Positions 53,239 to 64,000 of a stretch of DNA of 64,000 nt are shown piece after piece. A program made the translations under genes and the position numbers. The stretch covers positions 16,246 to 80,245 of the forward strand of contig PCBG01000014.1 of the NCBI GenBank assembly GCA_002731315.1, given 5' to 3'. This stretch comes from Rhodospirillaceae bacterium. GTDB taxonomy: Bacteria > Pseudomonadota > Alphaproteobacteria > Puniceispirillales > Puniceispirillaceae. The notes below the pieces were generated by a model. It worked only from the letters and a program-made list of their open reading frames with translations, made no database searches and was not told the DNA's origin. Numbering within the stretch: the first letter of the stretch is position 1; every line of letters starts with the position of its first letter.

Positions 53239-54126
53239 ATGGCACTAATGCCCTTTGATGATCGTGACGGCAGTATCTGGATTAATGGTGAAATGATCCC
53301 GTGGCGAGAGGCTAAATCCCATACATTGAGTCATGGCTTGCATTACGCAAGCACGGTTTTTGAGGGTGAACGGGTTTATTCTGGTGTCATCTTCAAGGGC
53401 CGCGAGCATACTGAACGTCTGCGCCGGTCATGCGAAATGCTCGATTTCGAGCTGCCACTCAGCGATGATGCACTGGACGCCGCCAAGATGGCTGTCGTCG
53501 AGGCCAATGGCATTGTTGATGGCTATGTCCGCGCATTTGCATGGCGCGGGTCTGAGATGATGGCGATTTCGGCACAGCATACTACCACGCATGTTGCGAT
53601 CGCTGCATGGGAATGGCCCAGCTATTTTGATCCGGAAACAAAGATGAGAGGGATCACCCTTGATATTGCGGATTGGAAGCGGCCATCACCTGAATCCGCG
53701 CCAGTACATGCCAAGGCAGCCGGCCTCTACATGATCTGTACCCTGTCTAAGCACGCTGCGGAAAAAAAGGGTTTTCAGGATGCGCTGATGCTGGACTATC
53801 GAGGCTATCTCGCCGAAGCAACAGGCGCGAATGTGTTCTTTGTGGATAAGGAAGACACCATTCATACACCGATTGCCGATTGTTTCCTTGACGGCATTAC
53901 GCGTCGCACGGTGATTGCGCTTGCCGAATCCCTGCAGATTAAGGTCGTACAGCGGCATCTGACGCTGGATGACCTGTCGGAAATGACTGAATGTTTCCTG
54001 ACAGGCACTGCGGCCGAGGTAACGCCTGTCTCGCAGATCGGTGATACCAGCTTTACGCCCGGGGACATCAGCCGCCAGCTTGTCGACGGATATGAAAATC
54101 TGGTACGGGGACGTATCGCCCCTTAA
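53239..54126 (+). CDS. ilvE: Branched-chain amino-acid aminotransferase
   Basis: Last step of Leu, Ile and Val synthesis. The 295-residue product is a PLP fold-type IV transaminase with HTLSHGLHYASTVFEGERVY, SAPVHAKAAGLYMICTLSKH, the PLP lysine within that block, and AEATGANVFFV and FLDGITRRTVIALA. It is divergent from the MarR gene, the arrangement seen around petP-petR in other alphaproteobacteria. Confidence 0.93.
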   Translation: MALMPFDDRDGSIWINGEMIPWREAKSHTLSHGLHYASTVFEGERVYSGVIFKGREHTERLRRSCEMLDFELPLSDDALDAAKMAVVEANGIVDGYVRAFAWRGSEMMAISAQHTTTHVAIAAWEWPSYFDPETKMRGITLDIADWKRPSPESAPVHAKAAGLYMICTLSKHAAEKKGFQDALMLDYRGYLAEATGANVFFVDKEDTIHTPIADCFLDGITRRTVIALAESLQIKVVQRHLTLDDLSEMTECFLTGTAAEVTPVSQIGDTSFTPGDISRQLVDGYENLVRGRIAP

Positions 54127-54168
54127 AAAAAGGCCAGCATCAAAGCGCTCTAGTTCCGGCAAGGCGGA

Positions 54169-54615
54169 CTATTTCGTCCATTTGTCACGCGCGGCAATGT
54201 CGCTGTCACGTGCATCAACCCAGCTTGTCTTGCTGTCGCGTTCTTCTGCCTTCCAGAAGGGGGCATCGGTTTTCAGAAAATCCATGATGAACTGGGCGGA
54301 TTCAAACGCCGCTCGGCGATGTGCAGATGCGGTTGCGACCAGTACAATCTGGTCCCCGGCAAGCAAACGGCCGACGCGGTGAATGATGGTTACATCCTCC
54401 AGTGGCCATCGCGCGCGCGCCTCAGCCTCGATCCGTTCTAGTTCGGACTCTGTCATGCCGGGGTAATGTTCCAGCGTCATGGCGGTCACGCGATTATCGC
54501 TGCTCAGCCCGCGTACCGTGCCCACAAAAAGAGCAATGCCGCCAACGGTGTCGGTCTGCAGGGCGCGACTTTCAGCACCAACATCAAAATCATCCGCCTG
54601 TACCCGTACCGCCAT
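54169..54615 (-). CDS. moaE: Molybdopterin synthase large subunit
   Basis: The 148-residue product has the MoaE pattern: GGIALFVGTVRG at the N-terminus, LEHYPGMTESELERIEAEARARWP, IHRVGRLLAGDQIVLV and SAHRRAAFESAQFIMDFLK. It inserts sulfur to form molybdopterin with MoaD, whose gene precedes it directly. A GTG three bases upstream is an alternative start. Confidence 0.95.
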   Translation of the reverse strand: MAVRVQADDFDVGAESRALQTDTVGGIALFVGTVRGLSSDNRVTAMTLEHYPGMTESELERIEAEARARWPLEDVTIIHRVGRLLAGDQIVLVATASAHRRAAFESAQFIMDFLKTDAPFWKAEERDSKTSWVDARDSDIAARDKWTK

Positions 54616-54618
54616 CAC

Positions 54619-54900
54619 TTACCCCCCGGTAACTGGCGGGAAAAAGGCCACCTCGTCACCGGCTGATACCGGGGTGTCGAGATCGCCATAGGTACGGTTC
54701 ACTGCGATCCTCACAGCACGCATATTGGACAGGGCAAGCGCATGCCCCGCGGACCGTGCGCGCAGGTGCGGCAACAAATCCGCTATGGTGCGGGTATCAT
54801 CGGGTAACAGAAAATCCTCGCATTCCGTGCCGATATGTTCACGCATCCAGGCGAAATAGCGCAATGTGATATTACTCTGGGTTAAATTGCTCTGGCTCAT
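54619..54900 (-). CDS. moaD: Molybdopterin synthase sulfur carrier subunit
   Basis: The 93-residue ubiquitin-fold protein ends PPVTGG, the Gly-Gly tail that is activated as thiocarboxylate. A short Ser/Gln/Asn-rich start precedes the domain (LRYFAWMREHIGTECEDF). Its ATG overlaps the moeA stop by four bases, and moaE begins immediately after its stop. Confidence 0.93.
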   Translation of the reverse strand: MSQSNLTQSNITLRYFAWMREHIGTECEDFLLPDDTRTIADLLPHLRARSAGHALALSNMRAVRIAVNRTYGDLDTPVSAGDEVAFFPPVTGG

Positions 54901-56153
54901 AAGCCAGTCTCCCGAAATGGCATGAAGGACAGATAGTCTCCGACAGCTACTCCTTCATTTTCAACAGGAATTTCGACCAGCCCGTCTGCCCCGGTCAGTG
55001 ATGACAAGACGCCAGCGCCTTTGCGCCCATAGCGTTGCAGGACAGGTGTGCCGTCTGCCTCATATGACAGAACAACACGCAGATATTCCGCGCGCCCAAC
55101 GCCTGTGCGATGCGCAAACCCCGATCTGACCGGCAGCCGCAATGCCGGTGCCACCTGCCTGCCTGCTAGCCTGGCCAGCACCGGACCCGCAACCAGCCGG
55201 TAGCAGACGAACGCAGCTACAGGGTTGCCGGGAAGGCACATCAGCGGCGTCTCACCTAATATGCCTGCCGACATGGGCCTGCCCGGCTTTATGGCAAGCC
55301 GCCAGAAAATGCGGTCGACACCAAGCGTGGTCATGGCGCCTTGCGTATGGTCTTCATCACCATCCGAGGCGCCTCCAGAGGTAATCACGGCATCACAGCC
55401 AGACAGCGCATCCGCAAGGACGCTCGCCAGCCGCGCTCGGTCATCGCCGACAATGCCGAAATCACGCACCAGAAAGCCGTCACCGCGGATCATGTTTGCC
55501 AGCATCGGACGATTGGAATCATGCATTTGCCCATAGGATGCTGGTTGTCCAGCAGGCACGATTTCATCGCCCATCGACAGCAGTCCGATAACCGGCTGGG
55601 CATGGACAACAAGCTGGTCAAATCCGGCGGCGGCAGCAATGGCGATGTTTGCGGCATCAAGGCGTGTGCCGGCAGCGATAATCATTTCACCCTGATGCAG
55701 ATTTTCTCCCGCGGGACGATTATTGCTACCCTTTTCCAATACCGATCCTATACGAACGCGGTTGCCATCTGTGGTCAGATCGCAGAATTCATGCATCGCG
55801 ACCGCATCACTGCCATCAGGCATGACAGCACCGGTAAAGATGCGAATGGCAGCCCCCTCTGGCACAGGTGCGGTAAAGGGGTGGCCAGCCGCGGCACGTC
55901 CGGCGATAGAGAAATCATGGTCCGGATGGCGCGCCAGGAATGCAGCATCAACGGCATAGCCATCGACCGCCGCATTGTTGGTCGCCGGCAGGTTAGTGGG
56001 TGCCGTGAGATCCTGCGCCAGCACCCGTCCGGGGGCCTCTTCCAGCGTGACCGTTTCATCTGCACGGTTGATTCCGGCAAGGCGTACCAAGAGCCTTTCA
56101 ACCGCGTCCGCCGGTGAAATACTGCCCTCATAAAGGATTGCGCTGTCGTTCAT
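54897..56153 (-). CDS. moeA: Molybdopterin molybdenumtransferase
   Basis: MoeA inserts molybdenum into adenylylated molybdopterin. The 418-residue product has the N-terminal VLAQDLTAPTNLPATNNAAVDGYAV pattern, FTGAVMPDGSDAV, STGDE-like LLSMGDEIV, and TSGGASDGDEDHTQ with the conserved GG-S/A-D in the nucleotide domain. It overlaps mobB at one end and moaD at the other, each by four bases. Confidence 0.95.
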   Translation of the reverse strand: MNDSAILYEGSISPADAVERLLVRLAGINRADETVTLEEAPGRVLAQDLTAPTNLPATNNAAVDGYAVDAAFLARHPDHDFSIAGRAAAGHPFTAPVPEGAAIRIFTGAVMPDGSDAVAMHEFCDLTTDGNRVRIGSVLEKGSNNRPAGENLHQGEMIIAAGTRLDAANIAIAAAAGFDQLVVHAQPVIGLLSMGDEIVPAGQPASYGQMHDSNRPMLANMIRGDGFLVRDFGIVGDDRARLASVLADALSGCDAVITSGGASDGDEDHTQGAMTTLGVDRIFWRLAIKPGRPMSAGILGETPLMCLPGNPVAAFVCYRLVAGPVLARLAGRQVAPALRLPVRSGFAHRTGVGRAEYLRVVLSYEADGTPVLQRYGRKGAGVLSSLTGADGLVEIPVENEGVAVGDYLSFMPFRETGL

Positions 56154-56740
56154 AACGCCACTGTGCCGGATTGCTGATTGTGGCGTTGAATGATGAAATC
56201 GACAATGCTGTCGGGCTGGTCCAGATCTATTGAAAAAGGGGCATCCGCCGGCAGACTGGCCGGATCATTGCTTGCAACGGCAATGATCAGTGGGTCATCA
56301 GCAAACAGAAACGGGTGCGCCAGCTCGGCCCGGTGGATTTCGATCTTTGAAATGGATGATTTCTTGAAACCCTCGACAATAACAATATCTGCAGGCGCGA
56401 TCGCCGCCAGAAGATCGGCAAGGCTGCGTTCCGGTCCTGACAGGTTTTCGGTAAAAAGCACCGAGCGCGCTGGCGATGACACAGCCACTTGGCGTGCACC
56501 GGCTGCACGGTGGCGATAGCTGTCCTTGCCGGGAGTGTCTGCGTCAAAGGCATGATGGGCGTGTTTGACGGTGGCGACATCCATGCCACGTGACACCAGT
56601 CCGACAATCAGCTTTTCAGCTAGGGTGGTCTTGCCGCTTCCCGAAAAGGCGGCAAGACCGATCACACTGCCATGGCGCTGGATCATGTCTTCAAGGAAGG
56701 GCTGATCGTGACCGGCCTTATTGCTAGGGTTTGTCGACAT
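56150..56740 (-). CDS. mobB: Molybdopterin-guanine dinucleotide biosynthesis protein B
   Basis: The 196-residue GTP-binding protein has the P-loop FSGSGKTTL, KHAHHAFDADTPGKDSYRH and DIVIVEGFKKSSISKIEIHR. It assists MobA in attaching GMP to Moco for DMSO-reductase-type enzymes. The start (ATG at 56740) overlaps the end of pgsA by 17 bases; a longer frame is possible but would overlap more. Confidence 0.93.
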   Translation of the reverse strand: MSTNPSNKAGHDQPFLEDMIQRHGSVIGLAAFSGSGKTTLAEKLIVGLVSRGMDVATVKHAHHAFDADTPGKDSYRHRAAGARQVAVSSPARSVLFTENLSGPERSLADLLAAIAPADIVIVEGFKKSSISKIEIHRAELAHPFLFADDPLIIAVASNDPASLPADAPFSIDLDQPDSIVDFIIQRHNQQSGTVAL

Positions 56741-57293
56741 GTTCAAGAACGCCTCGATAATAGGCAAATCCGGTCTGTGCAGTCACAAGCGCTGCCGCCC
56801 ACAGGAGAGCAAGACCAATCGGGTTTGTCATTGACAGTGATGGAAAGACAGGGGCGCCGACCAGAAAGCCGATCGCAACAAGCTGCAGGGTGGTCTTCCA
56901 TTTTGCCAAAACAGATACCTGCATATTGACGCTGCGCCCGGCCATGAATTCGCGCAGGCCCGATATCAGGAATTCGCGGGTCAAGATGATGATGGCCGGC
57001 AGGATAAACCACCAACCGTCATCCGTCACATGCGCCAGCGACACAAGGCAGGTGCCGATCAGTACCTTGTCGGCAATCGGGTCCAGCATGGCGCCCAGTT
57101 TCGATACCACACCTAGGCGGCGCGCCATCCAACCATCAATGAAATCTGAAATGCTCGCCACGACAAACAGCGTCAATGCCGGCATATAGCCGGTCTTGAC
57201 ATCATCCAGCCAGATAAGGACCGCAATCACCGGCGCGACCATAATCCGCAGGATTGTCATCCAGTTTGGCACCATTTTCAGCATGGTCATCAT
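56724..57293 (-). CDS. pgsA: CDP-diacylglycerol-glycerol-3-phosphate phosphatidyltransferase
   Basis: First committed enzyme of phosphatidylglycerol synthesis. The 189-residue membrane protein has the CDP-alcohol phosphotransferase signature DFIDGWMARRLGVVSKLGAM then LDPIADK. It lies 131 bases after uvrC and before mobB, the common alphaproteobacterial uvrC-pgsA-moa order. Confidence 0.95.
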   Translation of the reverse strand: MMTMLKMVPNWMTILRIMVAPVIAVLIWLDDVKTGYMPALTLFVVASISDFIDGWMARRLGVVSKLGAMLDPIADKVLIGTCLVSLAHVTDDGWWFILPAIIILTREFLISGLREFMAGRSVNMQVSVLAKWKTTLQLVAIGFLVGAPVFPSLSMTNPIGLALLWAAALVTAQTGFAYYRGVLEHVDKP

Positions 57294-57424
57294 GCGGTCA
57301 CGTGTCCCCTGTCATTCAATCCGACTATGCCCAATCTAGCCGGCTTTCTGGTCCTGCCTGTCCGGTCGCATCTCCGGGCGGCACCAGGCGGTTTCGAATG
57401 CATGCAGCAGTATGGCCCAAGCCG

Positions 57425-59329
57425 TCAGGATTGCCCACTGTAAAACCAGTCAAAGATTTGTCTCGCTACGGCTTTCGAAATCCCGTCAACCGCCTCAAGG
57501 TCCCGCAGGCCAGCGGCAGAAACCGCCCGTGCCGACCCAAAATGCGCCAGCAACGCCTTTTTGCGCCGCGGGCCGATGCCAGGAACACCATCGAGGGGGC
57601 TGGTTAGTTCGGATTTCTGGCGACGCGCGCGGTGCGTGCCGATGGCGTAGCGGTGCGCCTCGTCACGCAGCCGTTGCAGAAAATGCATTGCTGATGCCTG
57701 CGGTGACAGGGTAAAGCTGTCGCGTCCGCGCATATGGAACTGTTCACGGCCGGCATTGCGGTCTGGCCCTTTAGAAATCGCCACCACGGCGATATCAGCC
57801 ACGCCAAGATCATCCATCACCTCGGCAACGGCGCTCAGCTGCCCTTTGCCACCATCAATCAGCAACAGGTCCGGCCAGGTCTCGCCATCGCGATCAGGAT
57901 CTTCCCTCAACACCCGTTCGAACCGGCGATGAATGACCTGACGCATCATGGCGAAATCATCTCCCTGAGTAACCGCATGAGGGCCGTCTTTGCGCATGTT
58001 AAATTTTCGGTAAGCGGCCTTGTTGAACCCGTCGGGCCCGGCGATGATCATGCCGCCAACCGCATGGCGCCCCTGAATATGTGAATTATCATATACCTCG
58101 ACCCGCTCGGGCGGTGCATCCATGCCAAACAGATCGCCAAGTTCGGCAAGTAGGCGGCGCTGCGAACTGGTGTCTGCAAGATTGCGCGCCAGCGCTTCCT
58201 CGGCATTGCGGCTGGCCATGGCTGTCAGCTTGGTGCGTGGTCCGCGTTGCGGGCGGCTGATACGGACAGTGCGGCCGGCGCTGGTCGACAGGGCCTGTCC
58301 CAGCAGTGCTACCTCGTCAGGGGCGACCGATACCAGAATTTCGGATGGTGGTTTTTTGTCATCATAGAACTGGCCAATGAAGGCCGTCAGCACGGCGGCA
58401 TCTGTGCTTTCGATATTATGCGTCATGAAATAGGACCGGTTGCCGTAATTTGACCCGCCACGGATGAAAAAGGTCTGGATACAGGATTTCTCGCCACTCC
58501 GGGAAAGTGCGATAATGTCGGCATCGCGCAGGTCTGGCACATTGATATCTTGGCTCGCCTGGATACCGCTCAGCGCCCGGATGCGGTTGCGCCAGATTGC
58601 GGCTGTCTCGAATTCCAGCTTTTCAGAGGCGGCATGCATGCGGTCAGCATAGTCGCGCTGGATCTCGGCAGACTCACCCGACAGAAAACGCCGTGCCTGA
58701 TCCATCTGGGCTGCATAATCAGTTTCAGTGACCAGCCCGACACAGGGGCCGCTACAGCGCTTGATTTGGTATTGCAGGCATGGGCGGGTGCGCGCGCCAA
58801 ACACTGAATCAGAACAGGTGCGCAACATGAAGGCGCGCGCAAGATCTGCAACAGTCCGATTGACCGCACCGGCAGATGCGAAGGGGCCGAAATAGTCACC
58901 CTTACGGGCCTTGCGGCCGCGATGTTTGGTCAGCTGGCCAAAAGGATGGTCGGCCGTCATCAGAATTTGCGGCAGGCTTTTGTCGTCGCGCAGAAGAATG
59001 TTGTAGCGCGGCTTCATCTTCTTGATCAGGTTGGATTCAAGAAGCAGTGCCTCTGTCTCTGACTTGGTGACGATAACCTCCAGCATCTCGGTTTCGCTGA
59101 CCATCCGCATCAGCCGGTTTGGTAGCCGGTTCGGTTGCGTATAGCTGGCCACCCGACGCGCCAAGTTCCGCGCCTTGCCGACATAAAGCACCTCGCCATC
59201 CCCATTCGTCATGCGGTAGACGCCGGGATCTGCGCCCAGCTTGCGCACCTCTGCCTTCAGATAGGCGGTGCCGCGGGCCAGATCAGGTGGCAGATTTACG
59301 CTTGGCGATATGGGTGTCTTGTCGGTCAT
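57425..59329 (-). CDS. uvrC: Excinuclease ABC subunit C
   Basis: Makes both incisions in nucleotide excision repair. The 634-residue product has an N-terminal GIY-YIG nuclease (GVYRMTNGDGEVLYVGKARN), a UVR motif, an RNase-H-like C nuclease with YDNSHIQGRHAVGGM and LLIDGGKGQLSA, and a helix-hairpin-helix end (LDGVPGIGPRRKKALLAHFG). uvrB lies next to it upstream in the same direction, divided by an AT-rich gap of 442 bases. Confidence 0.96.
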   Translation of the reverse strand: MTDKTPISPSVNLPPDLARGTAYLKAEVRKLGADPGVYRMTNGDGEVLYVGKARNLARRVASYTQPNRLPNRLMRMVSETEMLEVIVTKSETEALLLESNLIKKMKPRYNILLRDDKSLPQILMTADHPFGQLTKHRGRKARKGDYFGPFASAGAVNRTVADLARAFMLRTCSDSVFGARTRPCLQYQIKRCSGPCVGLVTETDYAAQMDQARRFLSGESAEIQRDYADRMHAASEKLEFETAAIWRNRIRALSGIQASQDINVPDLRDADIIALSRSGEKSCIQTFFIRGGSNYGNRSYFMTHNIESTDAAVLTAFIGQFYDDKKPPSEILVSVAPDEVALLGQALSTSAGRTVRISRPQRGPRTKLTAMASRNAEEALARNLADTSSQRRLLAELGDLFGMDAPPERVEVYDNSHIQGRHAVGGMIIAGPDGFNKAAYRKFNMRKDGPHAVTQGDDFAMMRQVIHRRFERVLREDPDRDGETWPDLLLIDGGKGQLSAVAEVMDDLGVADIAVVAISKGPDRNAGREQFHMRGRDSFTLSPQASAMHFLQRLRDEAHRYAIGTHRARRQKSELTSPLDGVPGIGPRRKKALLAHFGSARAVSAAGLRDLEAVDGISKAVARQIFDWFYSGQS

Positions 59330-59771
59330 GCGCTTAATCTAGCCCGGCTTTGCCACCGCGGGTAGGGACAAGCGGCCGCAGTCCTGATGGCGGAACTATG
59401 AACGTGAAATCTATCCCCTAAACCTGTGGATAACTATGTGGAAAAAGGGCCGCCACAGGTGGCTTCGTGCTGATTTTATAGTAAATTCTTCAAATTGACT
59501 AAATTTTAGGCACTTAATATTAAATATAATAAAAACAGTAGTTTAAATATAAACTAAATTATAGTATGAGAAAAATAATCTGCAAAAACCCTTATTTCTC
59601 CGCTCCTTATGACGTTTTTGTAACATTGTGCACAAACAGACCAAAAGCAGCCTTCTGAATCGGGAATTTTAGTCACTGGCTGTCAACCGAGGCAGGCAAA
59701 AATTTCTTTTTTTTATTCTGGACCGTAGCTGTTCCAAAAAAGCGAATAAAATCAATTTGCCGCTATGTCCA
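59330..59771. other. AT-rich gap between uvrB and uvrC with DnaA-like boxes
   Basis: No gene is seen in 442 bases. A perfect DnaA box (TGTGGATAA, 59425-59433) is followed 12 bases on by TGTGGAAAA, one base off. A strongly AT-rich stretch (about 59470-59600) and a ten-base palindrome TTGTGCACAA (59626-59635) follow. The parts resemble an origin or a DnaA-regulated promoter. It should also contain the uvrC promoter and the end of the uvrB transcript. Confidence 0.5.
59425..59445 (-). promoter_or_regulatory. Two DnaA boxes, 12 bases apart
   Basis: TGTGGATAA at 59425-59433 is the exact complement of TTATCCACA. TGTGGAAAA at 59437-59445 differs by one base. A spacing of 12 bases places both near the same face of the helix. 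They lie about 100 bases upstream of the uvrC start. Confidence 0.45.
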
Positions 59772-62012
<2,241 letters not shown>

Positions 62013-62508
62013 GCAGAAGAGATAGGTAATGCGACCGCCAGTGGGAAGGGTGGCAAAGTAGTAGGAAAAGTCTGCCCTAGTTGTCTCATCACCAAGAAAA
62101 TCAATTATACCATACAATTATGAAACTGATTTGGCACAAACTTTGGTACGAAAAAGCTCAGATTGCTGGCGGAACGTCAGGGTTCATTTGAATGGATTCC
62201 ATGTTACCATAAATTAAATCGTCAGCACGCACCGAAACCTCAAGACCTCAAAAAAGGGGTTAAACGGCTTAATATCGTCCTTATATCGCCCCAAAATAAT
62301 AGCCACCCACCGTCCATCGCCGAGTTTGCCCGCTTGGGTGTGCAACTTGATTTAGAGCTTTTACTTGCGGCAACTGTTACCAATGCTAGCAAAGGTAATA
62401 CAGCAAGTACTTTATCATCTAATGAGTTGCCACGAGAAGAAAAACCGGCGGATGCTGAAATGAAGCCCCCTCTTCCCCCGTCGCGTTCCCTGTGGCACAT
62501 CTGATAGT
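62013..62508. other. Intergenic region between uvrB and the aminotransferase gene
   Basis: In 496 bases I see no credible gene. A plus-strand frame at 62163-62504 codes for 113 residues with no recognisable pattern, and another on the minus strand mirrors it. The region should hold divergent promoters, including that of uvrB; no LexA box was recognised. Confidence 0.5.
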
Positions 62509-63744
62509 ATGAGTGACTCTCCAAAAAACAAGGATATCCCCGCCATCCGTTTCGCCGACCGGGTGAACCGCATCGCTCCGTCGCCCACCGTAGCGATCTC
62601 GTCGTTGGCGCTCGACCTGCGCGCCGGCGGGCGCGATGTCATCGGCCTTGCTACCGGCGAGCCCGATTTCCCAACCCCGCCGCATGTCTGTGATGCTGCC
62701 ATGCGCGCCATCCGCAACGGCCATACCCGCTATACACAGGTGGACGGCATCCCCGAACTGAAGGACGCCATCATCCGTAAATTCGAGCGTGAGAATGGCA
62801 TCGTCTTCACACCGGAAAATATCTCGGTCGGCACCGGCGGCAAGCAGGTGCTGTTCAACGCGCTGATGGCAACGGTCCAAGATGGTGACGAGGTGGTGAT
62901 CCCAGCCCCCTACTGGGTCAGTTTCGCCGGCATTGTCGAGGTCGCCGGCGGCACCCCTGTCTTTGTCACCAGCGGTTTCGCCGATGGTCTGAAGATGACA
63001 GCGGACACCCTGGCCGCCGCTATCACACCGCGCACCCGCTGGGTGATCATCAACTCGCCCTCCAACCCCACCGGCATGGGCTACAGCGCTGACGAATTGC
63101 GGGCGCTGGCCGATGTCATTCGCCCGCATGAACAGGTAATGGTAATTTCAGATGACCTCTATGAACATTTGACCTATGACGCGTTCGCCTTTAATACCCT
63201 GGCGGCGCTGACACCCGATATGGGCGGCCGTATCCTAACTCTGAACGGGGTGTCCAAATCCTATTGCATGACGGGCTGGCGTATCGGGTTTGCCGCCGCG
63301 CCGGCGCCGTTGGTCCGAGCGATGGCGAAACTGCAGTCGCAATCGACATCCTGCCCGAACAGCGTTGCCCAACATGCAGCAATCGCTGCGCTGGACGGGC
63401 CAACAGATTTCATCGCAGACAACAATGCCGCCTTTGCCAGACGGCGTGGGCGTGTTGTGACGGCGCTGAATGCGATGGCGGGGGTCAGCTGTCCGACTCC
63501 CGACGGGGCGTTCTATGCGTTCGCCGATATTTCCGGCCTGATCGGCAAAAAACGGCCCGATGGCAAATCGATTGAAACTGACAGTGATTTTGCCGCCGTG
63601 CTGCTGGAACTAGGCGATGTGGCGGTGGTGCCGGGCGTCGCCTTCGGCCTTTCACCGGCCTTTCGCATTAGCTTTGCCACCGCCGATGACGCGCTGGATA
63701 CAGGGCTTGAACGCATCGCCAATGTGGTGGCGTTGCTGACCTGA
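62509..63744 (+). CDS. aspC: Pyridoxal-phosphate aminotransferase, aspartate type
   Basis: The 411-residue class I aminotransferase has LATGEPDFPTPPHVCDAAM, HTRYTQVDGIPELKDAI, NSPSNPTGMGYSADEL, SDDLYEHLTYD and the PLP-lysine motif LNGVSKSYCMTGWRIGF, plus the substrate-binding Arg near AFRISFAT. Aspartate is the likeliest substrate; other keto-acid specificities cannot be excluded. Start ATG 62509 follows a gene-free stretch. Confidence 0.92.
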   Translation: MSDSPKNKDIPAIRFADRVNRIAPSPTVAISSLALDLRAGGRDVIGLATGEPDFPTPPHVCDAAMRAIRNGHTRYTQVDGIPELKDAIIRKFERENGIVFTPENISVGTGGKQVLFNALMATVQDGDEVVIPAPYWVSFAGIVEVAGGTPVFVTSGFADGLKMTADTLAAAITPRTRWVIINSPSNPTGMGYSADELRALADVIRPHEQVMVISDDLYEHLTYDAFAFNTLAALTPDMGGRILTLNGVSKSYCMTGWRIGFAAAPAPLVRAMAKLQSQSTSCPNSVAQHAAIAALDGPTDFIADNNAAFARRRGRVVTALNAMAGVSCPTPDGAFYAFADISGLIGKKRPDGKSIETDSDFAAVLLELGDVAVVPGVAFGLSPAFRISFATADDALDTGLERIANVVALLT

Positions 63745-63830
63745 CCGTCTGCCCAACTCACGCCACATTGCCCCTGCAGGCTCGCACTCTGGTTGGGATT
63801 ACCCAAAGTTAGCCCTCGGGAGACAGAACC

Positions 63831-64000
63831 ATGCTGATCAAAAAACGCCGAGCTTGGCAATTGCCAGAATCTGCGGCAACACCCGAAGATATCTATATGA
63901 ACCGCCGACAGTGGCTGAAAGCAGTGAGCTTTGCCGGGCTGGGCCTTGCCAGCACTAGCGCGCTGTCATCAGTCGCCATGGCTGCGATTGGTGGTTATCC
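63831..64000 (+). CDS. msrP: Protein-methionine-sulfoxide reductase MsrP, N-terminal part
   Basis: The first 56 codons are in the window; the gene runs off the right edge. The start MLIKKRRAWQLPES and the twin-arginine export signal NRRQWLKAVSFAGLGLA match the MsrP (YedY) family, a periplasmic molybdoenzyme that repairs oxidised methionine with the haem protein MsrQ. GGGAG lies upstream. Molybdopterin synthesis genes are encoded 8-10 kb to the left. Confidence 0.8.
   Translation, partial: MLIKKRRAWQLPESAATPEDIYMNRRQWLKAVSFAGLGLASTSALSSVAMAAIGGY

Noticed and set aside
59330..59771. Calling this gap the chromosomal origin outright
   Set aside because: Only two good DnaA boxes, no origin-type neighbours (dnaA, dnaN, parAB, hemE, gidA) and no strand switch; kept only as a candidate.
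62163..62504. A 113-codon plus-strand frame between uvrB and the aminotransferase
   Set aside because: No start signal, no domain and no hydrophobic segment; a chance frame in intergenic DNA is the simpler view.

Overview
The window reads as chromosomal DNA of a free-living, flagellated, aerobic marine alphaproteobacterium. The evidence is an alphaproteobacterial-style flagellar cluster with sigma-54 promoters, a cytochrome bc1 operon (petABC), oxygen-dependent hemF, bactofilins, the PetP/PetR-like regulator pair, a sodium-type (PomAB-like) flagellar stator and a dimethylsulfoniopropionate demethylase (dmdA). My best guess is the SAR116 / Puniceispirillum lineage; this is inferred from gene content, because no database could be searched.

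Layout. Bases 1-8760: end of fliK, then fliL-fliM-fliN, fliO-fliP-fliQ-fliR-flhB and four small genes of unknown function that run on from flhB. 8953-10383: a ChrA-type transporter. 10441-12406: motB and motA on the minus strand. 12636-13407: two small genes. 13773-15287: rpoN, with a CtrA-type box upstream and a strong terminator behind. 15479-17296: small minus-strand genes, including two proteins made of little more than a cyclic-nucleotide-binding-like fold, and a lipoprotein. 17389-20641: a cell-shape locus, with an M23 endopeptidase and a tail-anchored protein divergent from three tandem bactofilins. 20778-30108: an accessory stretch holding three broken genes (TetR regulator, aldehyde dehydrogenase, RarD-type permease) among live ones (LysR, GST, HAD phosphatase, DOPA-dioxygenase-like, ferredoxin reductase, threonine aldolase, dmdA, cspA). 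30116-32933: TSUP permease, TIGR02186-like protein, UspA and periplasmic cyclophilin. 33175-36966: DUF1285, Nudix, small membrane protein, CCA-adding enzyme, hemF. 37212-39800: petABC. 39954-47209: minus-strand housekeeping genes (hydrolase, ychF, pth, rplY, prs, pgeF, midA-like, lgt). 47432-50556: ubiK-like, ybjN-like, proC, TetR-like, csaA. 50578-53121: MarR, response regulator and kinase (PetP/PetR-like). 53239-54126: ilvE. 54169-62012: molybdenum-cofactor genes, pgsA, uvrC, uvrB. 62509-64000: an aminotransferase and the start of msrP.

How the parts work together. RpoN is encoded between flagellar and shape genes, and I find good -24/-12 (GG-N10-GC) promoters in front of fliL, fliO and motA, so the local sigma factor probably drives the local flagellar genes. 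The CtrA-like box in front of rpoN would connect that to the cell cycle. The bactofilin/M23 locus is the classic pairing of a polymer scaffold with a peptidoglycan hydrolase. The moa/moe/mob genes make the cofactor that MsrP, at the right-hand edge, needs. A complete petABC operon and a PetP/PetR-like regulator pair lie 11-15 kb apart.

Limits. Start codons were chosen by eye from ribosome-binding sites and family boundaries. No tRNA, rRNA, CRISPR array, insertion sequence or prophage was recognised.
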